From positions 6,944,001 to 7,008,000 of the forward strand of contig NZ_JAPEPZ010000001.1 in assembly GCF_026339875.1 (NCBI RefSeq): 64,000 nucleotides of DNA, given 5' to 3'. The notes under the pieces are model-generated. The model was not told where the DNA came from. It saw only the letters and a list, made by a program, of their open reading frames with translations, and ran no database searches. This DNA comes from Streptomyces sp. NBC_01571 (GTDB lineage Bacteria > Actinomycetota > Actinomycetes > Streptomycetales > Streptomycetaceae). Of this stretch, positions 46,163 to 55,529 are shown in pieces; position 1 is the stretch's first letter, and each line of letters opens with the position of its first letter. The translations under genes and the position numbers were made by a program.

Positions 46163-46639
46163 GCCCGACCGTCGACGCGCGGGAGCGGGCGTAGTCGAAA
46201 CGGGCTCGGCCGGTCTCGCACGACGAGGGTGCGTCAGGCGCACAGCGAGCGGTTCACGGGCTGCCTGAGCGCTGGACGAGGGAGGGGCGCGCTGATCACC
46301 TGGGGCACAGGGTGAGGTGGCGGACGTGGGCACGCTGATCGTTGGTGCATTCGTTGCGGGTGAGGCCGCCGAGGGTGTCGGTGTGGCTGGTGCAGTTGCC
46401 GTCGCCGTCGTGGACCCGGGACTCCGTCGTGCTGTCGGATTCGGTCGGCGGGCGAGTCAGCTCTCGACCGTGCACCTGAGGCGGACGGCGGCGCCGCTCG
46501 GGCCGGTGACGGCAGTGGGGCGCCCGAAGGCTTCGCGGTCGTCCCTCGGCCGTGAGTTGCGGCGCGGTTCATCCGCCGCGTACGGCCCCGACCGCGCCGA
46601 ATCACACGAACGCGCAGGTCAGTGTCCGTTCGGATTCCC
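46163..46639. other. Degenerate stretch between the prenyl synthase and sdaA
   Basis: 477 bp with no intact gene of known family. The minus strand carries two coding-like segments (46296-46475, and about 46457-46560 ending TVES) with strongly C/G-ending codons, in different frames, which looks like a decayed small gene. Confidence 0.45.
46296..46475 (-). CDS. Hypothetical small protein or gene remnant
   Basis: 59 codons from a GTG at 46475 to a TGA at 46296. The last 40 (RVHDGDGNCTSHTDTLGG..., ending HVRHLTLCPR) have almost exclusively C or G at codon position three, a coding signature. Three cysteines suggest an exported origin, but there is no signal peptide or ribosome site. A second frame upstream (ending RLRCTVES, stop at 46457) has the same bias, so this may be the frameshifted tail of one gene. 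Unrecognised. Confidence 0.3.
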   Translation of the reverse strand: MHGRELTRPPTESDSTTESRVHDGDGNCTSHTDTLGGLTRNECTNDQRAHVRHLTLCPR

Positions 46640-48007
46640 TCAGCACTCGATGATGTTGACGGCCAGCCCGCCCCGCGCCGTCTCCTTGTACTTGACGCTC
46701 ATGTCCGCGCCGGTCTCCTTCATGGTCTTGATGACCTTGTCGAGGGACACCTTGTGGGAGCCGTCGCCGCGCATCGCCATCTTCGTGGCGGTGACCGCCT
46801 TGACCGCGGCCATGCCGTTGCGCTCGATGCAGGGGATCTGGACCAGGCCGCCGACCGGGTCGCAGGTGAGGCCGAGGTTGTGTTCCATGCCGATCTCCGC
46901 GGCGTTCTCGACCTGCTCGGGCGAGCCGCCCAGTACCTCGGCGAGGGCGCCCGCCGCCATCGAGCAGGCGGAGCCGACCTCGCCCTGGCAGCCGACCTCG
47001 GCGCCCGAGATGGACGCGTTCTCCTTGAAGAGCATGCCGATCGCGCCCGCGGCCAGCAGGAAGCGGACCACACCGTCCTCGTCGGCACCGGGGACGAAGT
47101 TGATGTAGTAGTGCAGCACCGCGGGGATGATGCCCGCGGCACCGTTGGTGGGGGCGGTGACGACCCGGCCGCCCGCCGCGTTCTCCTCGTTGACCGCCAT
47201 CGCGTAGAGGGTGATCCACTCCATCGCGTGGGCCAGCGGGTCGCCCTCGGCGCGCAGCTGGCGGGCCGAGACGGCGGCACGCCGCCGCACCCGCAGGCCG
47301 CCGGGCAGGATGCCCTCGCGGGACATGCCGCGTGACACGCACGCCTGCATCACGCGCCAGATGGCGAGAAGGCCCTCGCGGATCTCCTCCTCGGTGCGCC
47401 AGGCCCGCTCGTTCTCCAGCATCAGCGCGGAGATCGACAGTCCGGTCTCCTGGGTCAGCCGCAGCAGCTCGTCGCCCGTGCGGAAGGGATACTTCAGGAC
47501 GGTGTCGTCCAGCTTGATGCGGTCCTCGCCCACCGCGTCCTCGTCGACCACGAAGCCGCCGCCGACGGAGTAGTACGTCTTCTCCAGCACCAGTTCGCCG
47601 GAGGCGCCGTACGCGAAGATCGTCATACCGTTCGCGTGGTACGGCAGGGCCTTGCGCCGGTGCAGGATCAGGTCGTCGTCGAAGGAGAAGGGGATCTCCC
47701 GCTCGCCGAGCAGGCTGATGCGGCCCGAGGCCTTGATCGCCTCGACGCGGTCGTCGGCCCCCTCCACGTCCACCGTCCGCGGCGAGGCGCCCTCCAGGCC
47801 GAGCAGCACCGCCTTAGGCGTGCCGTGCCCGTGTCCGGTCGCGCCCAGTGAGCCGTACAGCTCGGCCCGGACGGAGGCCACGGCGGGCAGCAGGTCCTCG
47901 TTGCGCAGCCGGTGGGCGAACATCCGTGCCGCGCGCATCGGGCCCACCGTGTGGGAGCTGGACGGGCCTATGCCGATCGAGAACAGGTCGAAGACCGAGA
48001 TGGCCAC
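46640..48007 (-). CDS. sdaA: L-serine ammonia-lyase (L-serine dehydratase)
   Basis: A 455-residue iron-sulfur enzyme converting L-serine to pyruvate and ammonia. It has the single-chain two-domain form: beta domain first ([21 protein letters not shown]), alpha domain after about residue 190 with the cluster cysteines in [17 protein letters not shown] and [19 protein letters not shown]. The GTG at 48007 has AGGAG 5 nt upstream. It is the last gene after gcvT-gcvH-glyA, 100 bp downstream of glyA, so serine made from glycine is drained to pyruvate. It requires anaerobic-type cluster assembly; cytoplasmic. Confidence 0.95.
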   Translation of the reverse strand: MAISVFDLFSIGIGPSSSHTVGPMRAARMFAHRLRNEDLLPAVASVRAELYGSLGATGHGHGTPKAVLLGLEGASPRTVDVEGADDRVEAIKASGRISLLGEREIPFSFDDDLILHRRKALPYHANGMTIFAYGASGELVLEKTYYSVGGGFVVDEDAVGEDRIKLDDTVLKYPFRTGDELLRLTQETGLSISALMLENERAWRTEEEIREGLLAIWRVMQACVSRGMSREGILPGGLRVRRRAAVSARQLRAEGDPLAHAMEWITLYAMAVNEENAAGGRVVTAPTNGAAGIIPAVLHYYINFVPGADEDGVVRFLLAAGAIGMLFKENASISGAEVGCQGEVGSACSMAAGALAEVLGGSPEQVENAAEIGMEHNLGLTCDPVGGLVQIPCIERNGMAAVKAVTATKMAMRGDGSHKVSLDKVIKTMKETGADMSVKYKETARGGLAVNIIEC

Positions 48008-48107
48008 GGGAACTCCTAGCAAGCGGGGTGGTGCATGAGGTGGGCGCCGCACACAGCTGTGCCTCCAGTGTGCGCGGCGCCCCGAAGAATCGTACGTTCC
48101 GTGCGAA

Positions 48108-49370
48108 CTACTTCAGGCCGGGGTACAGCGGGTGCTTGTCGGCCAGAGCGGACACCCGGGCCTTGAGGGCGTCCGCGTCGTAGGACGGCTTCAGCGTCTC
48201 GGCGATGATGTCCGCGACCTCGGTGAAGTCCTCGGCCTGGAAGCCGCGGGTGGCGAGGGCGGGGGTGCCGATGCGCAGGCCCGAGGTCACCATCGGGGGC
48301 CGCGGGTCATTCGGGATCGCGTTCCGGTTGACCGTGATGCCGACCTCGTGGAGCCGGTCCTCGGCCTGCTGTCCGTCCAGCTCGGAGTTGCGCAGGTCGA
48401 CCAGGACCAGGTGCACCTCCGTGCCGCCCGACAGGACCGAGACACCGTGCTCGGTGACGTCGGCCCGCACCAGGCGTTCGGCGAGGATCCGCGCGCCGTC
48501 GAGCGTGCGCTGCTGGCGCTCCTTGAAGTCGTCGGAGGCGGCGACCTTGAAGGAGACGGCCTTCGCGGCGATCACGTGCTCCAGTGGACCGCCCTGCTGG
48601 CCCGGGAAGACCGCGGAGTTGATCTTCTTGGCCAGTTCGGCGGTGGAGAGGATCACGCCACCGCGCGGGCCGCCCAGCGTCTTGTGGGTGGTCGTGGTGA
48701 CGACGTGGGCGTGCGGCACCGGGTTCGGGTGCAGCCCCGCCGCCACCAGGCCGGCGAAGTGCGCCATGTCGACCATCAGGTACGCGCCGACCTCGTCCGC
48801 GATCCGGCGGAAGGCGGCGAAGTCGAGCTGACGCGGGTAGGCGGACCAGCCGGCCACGATCAGCTTCGGCCTGGACTCCTTGGCGAGACGCTCGACCTCG
48901 GCCATGTCGACCTGGCCCGACTCCTCGTCGACGTGGTACGCGACCACGTTGTAGAGCTTGCCGGAGAAGTTGATCTTCATGCCGTGGGTCAGGTGCCCGC
49001 CGTGCGCGAGGTTCAGGCCCATGATCGTGTCGCCCGGCTTGAGCAGCGCGAACATCGCGGCCGCGTTGGCCTGGGCGCCCGAGTGCGGCTGCACGTTCGC
49101 GTGCTCGGCGCCGAACAGCGCCTTGACGCGGTCGATGGCGATCTGCTCGACGACGTCGACGTGTTCGCAGCCGCCGTAGTAACGGCGGCCCGGGTAGCCC
49201 TCGGCGTACTTGTTGGTCAGGACCGAGCCCTGGGCCTCCATGACCGCGACCGGAGCGAAGTTCTCCGAGGCGATCATCTCCAGGGTGGACTGCTGGCGGT
49301 GCAGCTCGGCGTCGAGGGCGGCCGCGACGTCCGGGTCCAGCTCGTGAAGGGGCGTGTTCAGAAGCGACAT
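48108..49370 (-). CDS. glyA: Serine hydroxymethyltransferase
   Basis: A 420-residue PLP enzyme interconverting serine and glycine with tetrahydrofolate. The PLP lysine is Lys230 in [31 protein letters not shown] and [16 protein letters not shown] are conserved. It starts 11 bp after gcvH, and its ribosome site (TGAGGAG) overlaps the gcvH stop codon, so translation is coupled. With the glycine cleavage proteins it turns glycine into serine. A second housekeeping glyA presumably exists elsewhere; this copy is placed for glycine-dependent control by the upstream riboswitch. Confidence 0.96.
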   Translation of the reverse strand: MSLLNTPLHELDPDVAAALDAELHRQQSTLEMIASENFAPVAVMEAQGSVLTNKYAEGYPGRRYYGGCEHVDVVEQIAIDRVKALFGAEHANVQPHSGAQANAAAMFALLKPGDTIMGLNLAHGGHLTHGMKINFSGKLYNVVAYHVDEESGQVDMAEVERLAKESRPKLIVAGWSAYPRQLDFAAFRRIADEVGAYLMVDMAHFAGLVAAGLHPNPVPHAHVVTTTTHKTLGGPRGGVILSTAELAKKINSAVFPGQQGGPLEHVIAAKAVSFKVAASDDFKERQQRTLDGARILAERLVRADVTEHGVSVLSGGTEVHLVLVDLRNSELDGQQAEDRLHEVGITVNRNAIPNDPRPPMVTSGLRIGTPALATRGFQAEDFTEVADIIAETLKPSYDADALKARVSALADKHPLYPGLK

Positions 49371-49381
49371 GCGGTGACTCC

Positions 49382-49759
49382 TCAGCCGGCGGTGAAGGCG
49401 GTGTACTCGTCGGCGGACATCAGGTCGTCCGGCTCGTCGGTGACGCGTACCTTGAACAGCCAGCCGCCCTCGAAGGGCGCGGAGTTCACCAGTGAGGGGT
49501 CGTCCACGACGTCCTGGTTGGCCTCCACGATCTCGCCGGTGACCGGCGCGTACAGGTCGCTGACCGACTTGGTCGACTCCAGCTCCCCGCAGGACTCGCC
49601 CGCGGTCACCGTGTCACCGACCTCCGGAAGCTGGGCGTAGACGACATCGCCGAGCGCGTTGGCCGCGAACTCGGTGATGCCGACTGTCGAGACGCCGTCC
49701 TCGGCGACCGACAGCCACTCGTGCTCCTTGCTGTAGCGCAGCTGCTGGGGGTTGCTCAT
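49382..49759 (-). CDS. gcvH: Glycine cleavage system H protein
   Basis: A 125-residue lipoyl carrier. Lys64 in [19 protein letters not shown] is the lipoylation site. It shuttles the aminomethyl group from the P protein to GcvT; gcvP itself is not in the window, so the complex is split across the chromosome. The ATG at 49759 has AGGAG upstream. It follows gcvT after 135 bp and is followed by glyA. Confidence 0.96.
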   Translation of the reverse strand: MSNPQQLRYSKEHEWLSVAEDGVSTVGITEFAANALGDVVYAQLPEVGDTVTAGESCGELESTKSVSDLYAPVTGEIVEANQDVVDDPSLVNSAPFEGGWLFKVRVTDEPDDLMSADEYTAFTAG

Positions 49760-49894
49760 GGCCTGAATTCTCCTGTACGCGGGGGAGTGCTGGTGAACGG
49801 GTACGGACGGGGCGTCCGGATGCCGGGGTGTCGTGAGACAGGGGACAGGGCGCGGCGAGGTACGTCACGTCGACGCGCCCGAGCCCTGGTGGAC

Positions 49895-51013
49895 CTACTT
49901 CTGGCGCTTGTAGAACGGCAGGGCCACGACCTCGTACGGTTCGTGACTGCCCCGGATGTCCACGCCGACCCCGGTCGTGCCCGGTGCGGCGTGCGCGGCG
50001 TCGACGTAGGCCATGGCGATCGGCCGGCCCAGCGTAGGGGAGGGGGCGCCGGAGGTGACCTCGCCGACGACCGCGCCGCCCGCGACGACGGCGAACCCGG
50101 CGCGCGGGACGCGGCGGCCCTCGGCGACGAGCCCGACGAGCACCCGCGGGGGGTTCGCGGCGGCGCGTTCGGCGGCGGCCTCCAGGGCCTCGCGCCCCAC
50201 GAAGTCACCCTCCTTCTCGAACTTCACGACCCGCCCGAGCCCCGCGTCGAAGGGGGTGAGCGAGGTGGTCAGCTCGTGCCCGTACAGCGGCATGCCCGCC
50301 TCCAGGCGCAGCGTGTCGCGGCAGGACAGACCGCACGGGACCAGCCCGGCCGGTGCCCCCGCCTCGGTCAGCGCCTGCCAGAGCTTCTCGGCGTCGGACG
50401 GGGCCACGAAGAGCTCGAAGCCGTCCTCGCCCGTGTAGCCGGTGCGCGCGATCAGCGCCGGGACGCCCGCGACCGTGCCCGGCAGACCCGCGTAGTACTT
50501 CAGGCCGTCGAGGTCGGCGTCGGTCAGCGACTTGAGGATGCCGGGGGACTCGGGGCCCTGGATGGCGAGCAGCGCGTACGCGTCCCGGTCGTCACGGACC
50601 TCGGCGTCGAAACCGGCGGCGCGCTCGGTCAGCGCGTCGAGGACGACCTGGGCGTTGGAGGCGTTGGCGACGACCATGTACTCGGTCTCGGCCAGCCGGT
50701 ACACGATCAGGTCGTCCAGGATGCCGCCGTCAGCCCGGCAGATCATGGTGTAGCGGGCACGGCCCACGCCGACGGAGGCGATGTTGCCCACCAGCGCGTG
50801 GTTCAGCAGCGCGGCGGCCTGCGGGCCGGTGACCGTGATCTCGCCCATGTGCGAGAGGTCGAAGAGACCGGCGCGGGTGCGGACGGCGACGTGCTCGTCG
50901 CGCTCGGAGCCGTACCGCAGGGGCATGTCCCAGCCCGCGAAGTCGGTCATCGTCGCGCCCAGCGAGCGATGCAGGGCATCGAGCGCGGTACGGCGGGGGG
51001 CGTTACTGCTCAT
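49895..51013 (-). CDS. gcvT: Glycine cleavage system T protein (aminomethyltransferase)
   Basis: A 372-residue folate enzyme releasing ammonia and methylene-tetrahydrofolate from aminomethyl-H protein. Conserved stretches are FAGWDMPLRYGSERDEHVAVR, GLFDLSHMGEI, GYTGEDGFELFV and LRLEAGMPLYGHEL. The ATG at 51013 (MSSNAPRRTALDALH) has GGGAG 8 nt upstream; the frame extends 17 codons further into the riboswitch and is discarded. First gene of the operon gcvT-gcvH-glyA-sdaA, directly downstream of a tandem glycine riboswitch. Confidence 0.96.
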   Translation of the reverse strand: MSSNAPRRTALDALHRSLGATMTDFAGWDMPLRYGSERDEHVAVRTRAGLFDLSHMGEITVTGPQAAALLNHALVGNIASVGVGRARYTMICRADGGILDDLIVYRLAETEYMVVANASNAQVVLDALTERAAGFDAEVRDDRDAYALLAIQGPESPGILKSLTDADLDGLKYYAGLPGTVAGVPALIARTGYTGEDGFELFVAPSDAEKLWQALTEAGAPAGLVPCGLSCRDTLRLEAGMPLYGHELTTSLTPFDAGLGRVVKFEKEGDFVGREALEAAAERAAANPPRVLVGLVAEGRRVPRAGFAVVAGGAVVGEVTSGAPSPTLGRPIAMAYVDAAHAAPGTTGVGVDIRGSHEPYEVVALPFYKRQK

Positions 51014-51455
51014 CGGTGGGGCTCCCAAGGCATGACGGCGAGGTCGTTCCTCCCCATCTGTCATCGGAACCTGAGAGGTTCATCACGACCCCGCGAACGG
51101 AGGTCACGACTTGCACCTTGGGTGGAGCCACCGGTCAGCGGCCCGCTTTTCAGATGTGCCTCGCCCGCGCGGTAACGGGGCCTGAGAGATTCAAGGGAGG
51201 GACTTGCTCCTTCGGCGTCCCAGCAGCACGTACGTCACACGGATGTGTGCACGTCACTGGGAACTCTCCCGCGCGGATTCAAGCGGCCGGTATGCAGTTG
51301 GCGGGCACATCATTGCACGCGCCGTCCCATGACGGCAGTCCGCATCTGTAACCGGCCTGTGGCAGTCCGAACACGGAAACAGGAACCACCGCGCATTACC
51401 TTCTCTTTACACTCGACGGGGATGGGACTCCAGACCCAAGGGGAGGACGATCACG
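51014..51455. other. Divergent leader region with the glycine riboswitch
   Basis: 442 bp between gcvT and the P-loop gene. Positions 51050-51275 form the tandem aptamer on the minus strand; 51276-51455 is the promoter zone for both sides, including the plus-strand ribosome site GGGGAGG (near 51440). Confidence 0.7.
51050..51275 (-). ncRNA. Tandem glycine riboswitch (gcvT leader)
   Basis: On the minus strand two aptamers are visible. The first (about 51178-51275) opens with GCGCGGGAGAGTTCCC and carries GACGCCGAAGGAGCAAGT and GAATCTCTCAGGCC. The second (about 51050-51177) carries CACCCAAGGTGCAAGTCG and GAACCTCTCAGGTTCC and ends close to the gcvT ribosome site. These are the recurring GCACCGAAGGAGCAA and CTCTCAGG motifs of the glycine family. 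Tandem aptamers usually give a sharp ON response to glycine, which suits a glycine-catabolic operon. Confidence 0.92.
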
Positions 51456-52124
51456 GTGAACAGGACCAGGGCGTACGCGACGACCTCGGCCCTCGCGCTG
51501 CCGCAGCAGCCGAGTACCGCGGCCCGGGAGGCGTGCGGCACGCTTCCGGCGGCCGTCGTCCGCGACCTCAGGGAGCGGGCCGGGCACAGCCCGCACGGCC
51601 TGTACTTCGGCACGGCGGACCTCGTGGTGGTCACCGGGCTGCCGGGCAGCGGCAAGTCGACCCTGATGCGCCGCGCGGTCGCCGGCCGGCGCGTGGACTC
51701 CCAGGACACCCGCGACCGCTGGGACGGCCGGCTGGCCCGCCGGCTCCCGTACGCCGTCTACCGCCCCTTCGTCCGCCTCGCGCACTACGCGGGCCTGCGC
51801 CGCACGCTGCGTTCCGGCGCAGGCGTCGTCGTGCACGACTGCGGTACCCAGGCCTGGGTGCGCCGCTGGCTCGCCCGCGAGGCCCGCCGCCGGGGCGGCA
51901 CCCTCCACCTCCTGCTCCTCGACGTCACGCCCGGCACGGCGCTGGAGGGTCAGCGCGAGCGCGGCCGGGGCGTCTCGCGGTACGCCTTCGCGCGTCACCG
52001 GGGCGCGCTGAGCCGGCTGCTGCGCTGCGTCGAGCGGGGCGAACTGCCGGAGGGCTGCGGCTCGGCGGTACTCCTCGACCGCGAAGCGGCGGACGTGCTG
52101 CGCCGGATCGACTTCGACGGCTGA
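51456..52124 (+). CDS. P-loop NTPase / small-molecule kinase-like protein
   Basis: A 222-residue protein with Walker A GLPGSGKSTLMRR (about residues 60-72), a hhhhDCGTQAW segment resembling Walker B, and Arg-rich helices (RLPYAVYRPFVRLAHYAGLRR). It fits the adenylylsulfate-kinase/zeta-toxin-like AAA_33 group, phosphorylating some small molecule; the substrate is unknown. GTG 51456 has GGGGAGG 9 nt upstream. It is divergent from the gcv operon but has no obvious tie to it. Confidence 0.75.
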   Translation: MNRTRAYATTSALALPQQPSTAAREACGTLPAAVVRDLRERAGHSPHGLYFGTADLVVVTGLPGSGKSTLMRRAVAGRRVDSQDTRDRWDGRLARRLPYAVYRPFVRLAHYAGLRRTLRSGAGVVVHDCGTQAWVRRWLAREARRRGGTLHLLLLDVTPGTALEGQRERGRGVSRYAFARHRGALSRLLRCVERGELPEGCGSAVLLDREAADVLRRIDFDG

Positions 52125-52352
52125 CGGCGTCGCGGGGACCGGCCGTGCGGGTGTTCGTCGTACGGGAGCGCGCGTCGTACGTGAGCGCGGAGCCGGCCGG
52201 ACGGAAGGCCGGGCGGGGGCGGGCGCGGGAGAACGGGACATCGTCGTACGAGAGGGTCGCGGGCGCCCACTAACCTTTCCAGCCGGAACACCAGAGCAGC
52301 ACACCAGGACACCGGAACACCGGATCAGCGGTTCACAGCAGGCGGTAGACAG

Positions 52353-53135
52353 ATGGACTTCCCCGACTTCCCGGCACCAGCGCACCCGCACCCCCACCCG
52401 CACGGCGGGTGGCCGGGCAACGAACTGGAGGAGGTGCTCTCCGCGTCCCTCGGAGTGCCCTCGGCGGGCGGCCGCATCGTCGAGGTCCTCGGCCGCAGCT
52501 TCGTCTGGGTGCCGCTGCCCAACGGCGGCGGTCCGCACGCCGGCCCCCTCGATCTGCCCACGCTGGAGATCGAGGGCCAGGCGTACGTGCCGGTCTTCAG
52601 CTCCGAGGAACAGTTCCGCCAGGTCGTCGGCAGCCATCTGTCGTTCACGATCGCGCCCGCCGTCGAGTTCGCCCGCGGGCTGCCCCCGCAGGTCGGCGTC
52701 GCGATCAACCCGGGCGGTGTGGTGGGCGTACCGCTGCCGCCCCTCGTGGTCGCCGAGCTGTGCCGTGCCGGGCGCACCCCGCTGGACGGTCCCGCGAGCG
52801 GCGGCCGGGTGCAGCTCTCCGAACCCGACTGGCAGGACGACCCGGTGGACTTCCTGGCCGCGGCCTCGGGCGAGTTCGCGGCGACCGGTGTGGTGCTGAC
52901 CGCGCGCCGCTGCCTGGCCAGCATCGAGGGCGACGACCCCCTGATGTTCATCGGGGTCGAACTGACCGGATGGGAGGGCGACGCCCGGACGCTCCCGCTG
53001 GACGCGCTCGGCCGGGCCCTCGGCCGGGTGCCGGTGGACCGGCCGGTGAACATGGTGTTCCTCGACGTCGCGCAGGACCCGGTGGGGGAGTGGATGCGCG
53101 CGAACGTGCGACCGTTCTACCGGCAGGGCTACTGA
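52353..53135 (+). CDS. SseB-family protein (enhanced serine sensitivity type), N-domain
   Basis: A 260-residue protein. The His/Pro start (PAPAHPHPHPHGG) is followed by NELEEVLSASLGVPSAGGRIVEVLGRSFVW and VPVFSSEEQFRQVVG, typical of the SseB N-terminal domain, and ends in VGEWMRANVRPFYRQGY. SseB in E. coli is tied to serine sensitivity and rhodanese maturation, by established knowledge; the Streptomyces role is unknown. Its position close to glyA and sdaA is suggestive. The next gene carries a related C-terminal-type domain. Confidence 0.78.
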   Translation: MDFPDFPAPAHPHPHPHGGWPGNELEEVLSASLGVPSAGGRIVEVLGRSFVWVPLPNGGGPHAGPLDLPTLEIEGQAYVPVFSSEEQFRQVVGSHLSFTIAPAVEFARGLPPQVGVAINPGGVVGVPLPPLVVAELCRAGRTPLDGPASGGRVQLSEPDWQDDPVDFLAAASGEFAATGVVLTARRCLASIEGDDPLMFIGVELTGWEGDARTLPLDALGRALGRVPVDRPVNMVFLDVAQDPVGEWMRANVRPFYRQGY

Positions 53136-53306
53136 CGCGGGCGGGGAGCTCCGGAGCCGTGCGTCAAGTCGCTGTCAGGATCGCCGCTTAAGCTGGTTTC
53201 ATGGCTCGGTCGGGGTGTGGGCGAGGTGTCGACGCATCTCGGGCACCGGTGTCGCTGGCGTAATGGGTGAGTTCATCGTGATTTCTTCGCGAAGGGGCGA
53301 TTGAGG

Positions 53307-54107
53307 GTGAGTGCGTCGGGCACGGCCGCGGCCGGGCAGGTCGAGCACATGCTGCGCCAGGTGACGCCCGGGCGTTACGACGCCTACGAGGCGCTCCTTC
53401 GCGCGCTCGCGACCCCGTCGTCCGGCCAGGTGTGGATGCTGCTCTGGCACGGCCAGGGTGGCTCCCCGGACGCCCAGTACGGGAACATGGAGGTGGAGGG
53501 CCTCGGTTACGCGCCGTGCGTCACCTCCGCCCAGGAGCTCTCGGCCAGTGGCTGGAACCGGTCGTACGAGGTCGTCGACGGCCTCGACGTGGCCCGCACC
53601 CTCTACCCCGACCACTTCGGACTCTGGCTCAATCCGCACGCTCCCGGCGGCGGGCTCGGCATCCCGTGGCTGGATCTGCGCCGGATCGCCGCGGGCCTGG
53701 AGCGCCAGCCCGCAGGCCCGCTGCGGCTGTCCGAACCCGGCATCGAGATCCCGCAGTTCTACGCCCTGCTCACGCAGAACGCGCATCGCACCCCCGCCGT
53801 CCGCTCCCTGCGGCGGACCTGGGTGCAGCCCGCGCTCGGAGCGCCCTATCTGGCCATCGGGCTCGACGTCTACGACACCTCGCCGGCCGCCGTCGACTCG
53901 GTGCGGGCGATGATGCAGCAGTCGATCGGCGCCGTTCCGGAGGGGCTGCCCGTGTCGACCGTCGCGATGTCCGACGAGTACGACCCGGTGGCGATGTGGC
54001 TGCGCGCCAACGCGCGCCCGTTCTACGACCGCGAGGCCCACGCGGCCCCCGCGCAGGCTCCGGTGGCGGGCGGGTACGGGTACCCGCCGGCGCGCGGTGT
54101 TTACTGA
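53307..54107 (+). CDS. SseB-like protein, companion copy
   Basis: A 266-residue protein with VEHMLRQVTPGRYDAYEALLRAL, VWMLLWHG, RYEVVDGLDVARTLYPDHFGLWLNPH and the ending WLRANARPFYDREAH, which mirrors the ending of the preceding gene (WMRANVRPFYRQGY). It also belongs to the SseB-like group and may act with its neighbour. GTG 53307 follows GAAGGGG; TTG 53301 is the alternative. The 171-bp gap between the two holds a likely promoter. Confidence 0.72.
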   Translation: MSASGTAAAGQVEHMLRQVTPGRYDAYEALLRALATPSSGQVWMLLWHGQGGSPDAQYGNMEVEGLGYAPCVTSAQELSASGWNRSYEVVDGLDVARTLYPDHFGLWLNPHAPGGGLGIPWLDLRRIAAGLERQPAGPLRLSEPGIEIPQFYALLTQNAHRTPAVRSLRRTWVQPALGAPYLAIGLDVYDTSPAAVDSVRAMMQQSIGAVPEGLPVSTVAMSDEYDPVAMWLRANARPFYDREAHAAPAQAPVAGGYGYPPARGVY

Positions 54108-54452
54108 GACCGTCGCGGGACGAACGGTGAAGGGCTGTCACGGCTTCTTCACCGGAGAGTCGGCATGTCTTCGCGCGTAGATGGCAAGGGATCGTCCGGT
54201 TAGGGACCGTATTCGCCGCGACCGTACCAACTGCCCCGTGTCCGACACCCGTTACCCACCGTCCGGATAACGGAACACCTCAAACAGCATCACGTTTAGG
54301 CATCCATTCACCGTCAGGTCTGGCTACAGATCGCCGACGCGTTGAAGACTCCCGCTCCAGGGGGTTTAGCCCCTGTGTACGACGGACTGATCACGCCGCT
54401 ACGAGCGGCACGTGTGGGCCGGCTACCGCCGGTTGAGAGGGGTCCCTGCCAG
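54108..54452 (+). promoter_or_regulatory. Long leader upstream of the peptide-type importer operon
   Basis: 345 bp, less GC-rich than its surroundings, with short repeats of GTTACCC, GGATAACGG and ACGTTTAGG. It holds the operon promoter; no hairpin, riboswitch or gene could be identified. GAGAGGGG about 10 nt before 54453 is the ribosome site. Confidence 0.45.
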
Positions 54453-55460
54453 ATGACGGCACCATTGCACGAGCCGACCGCGGAGGCACCCCCGAGTGCG
54501 GCCGAAGAAGCGGCGGCTGCCACCGCCGGCGAGAAGGTCGTGCAGGGACGTTCCCTGGGCCGGATCGCCTGGGAGCGCCTGAAGAGGGACAAGCTCGCCC
54601 TGACCGGCGGCATCGTCGTGCTCGTCCTCATCGTGATCGCCCTGCTCGCGCCAGTGATCACCCACCTGCTCGGTCAGGACCCGGACACCTTCAACGAGAA
54701 GCTGATCGACCCTCTGTTCGGCACTCCCACGGGGTCATTGGGCGGCATCAGCGGCGACCACCTGCTGGGCGTCGAGCCCATCAACGGCCGCGACATCCTC
54801 GCCCGCATCCTCTACGGTGCCCGCGTCTCGCTCCTGGTGGGCTTCCTCTCCGCCGTCGTCGCGGTCATCCTCGGCACCGTGCTCGGCATCCTGGCGGGCT
54901 TCTTCGGAGGCTGGGTCGACTCGCTCATCAGCCGCGTGATGGACGGCCTGCTGGCCTTCCCGCAGCTTCTGTTCACGATCGCCCTGGTCTCGGTGATGCC
55001 GAACAACATGCTGGGCCTGTCCGGCTCCAACGTGCGTGTGTTCGTGATGATCCTGGTCATCGGCTTCTTCGGCTGGCCCTACATCGGACGCGTGGTGCGC
55101 GGCCAGACGCTCTCGATGCGTGAGCGCGAGTACGTCGAGGCCGCCCGATCGCTGGGCGCCGGGCGCTTCTACATCCTGTTCAAGGAGCTGCTGCCCAACC
55201 TGGTGGCGCCGATCATCGTCTACACGACGATGATGATCCCCACGAACATCCTCACCGAGGCGGCGCTCAGCTTCCTGGGCGTGGGCGTCAAGCCGCCCAC
55301 CTCGTCCTGGGGACAGATGCTGTCGAGCGCGATCGACTACTACGAGTCCGACCCCATGTACATGGTGGTCCCCGGTGTGGCGATCTTCATCACCGTCCTT
55401 GCCTTCAACCTGTTCGGCGACGGCGTGCGTGACGCGCTGGACCCGAAGGCTTCCCGCTGA
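54453..55460 (+). CDS. Peptide-type ABC importer permease (OppC/DppC-like)
   Basis: A 335-residue permease. An Ala/Glu-rich cytoplasmic N-terminus (residues 1-45) precedes about six helices (IVVLVLIVIALLAPVI, VSLLVGFLSAVVAVILGTVLG) and the coupling loop REYVEAARSLGAGRFYILFKELLPN with its EAA motif. The N-terminal OppC domain and the substrate-cavity loop (LGVEPINGRDILARILYG) match dipeptide/oligopeptide permeases. The frame opens at 54342, but ATG 54453 with GAGAGGGG upstream is natural. The gene order C-SBP-B-D-F is unusual; OppB usually comes first. Confidence 0.9.
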   Translation: MTAPLHEPTAEAPPSAAEEAAAATAGEKVVQGRSLGRIAWERLKRDKLALTGGIVVLVLIVIALLAPVITHLLGQDPDTFNEKLIDPLFGTPTGSLGGISGDHLLGVEPINGRDILARILYGARVSLLVGFLSAVVAVILGTVLGILAGFFGGWVDSLISRVMDGLLAFPQLLFTIALVSVMPNNMLGLSGSNVRVFVMILVIGFFGWPYIGRVVRGQTLSMREREYVEAARSLGAGRFYILFKELLPNLVAPIIVYTTMMIPTNILTEAALSFLGVGVKPPTSSWGQMLSSAIDYYESDPMYMVVPGVAIFITVLAFNLFGDGVRDALDPKASR

Positions 55461-55529
55461 ACTGCCACACCTCAAGCGTCCCGTGGCACTGACACGGGGT
55501 CTCTCATCAAATCCGGAGGATCCGAGATC

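Noticed and set aside
51245..52273. Plus-strand frames through the riboswitch and P-loop gene
   Set aside because: Compositionally a shadow of the P-loop gene and riboswitch; no start signal.
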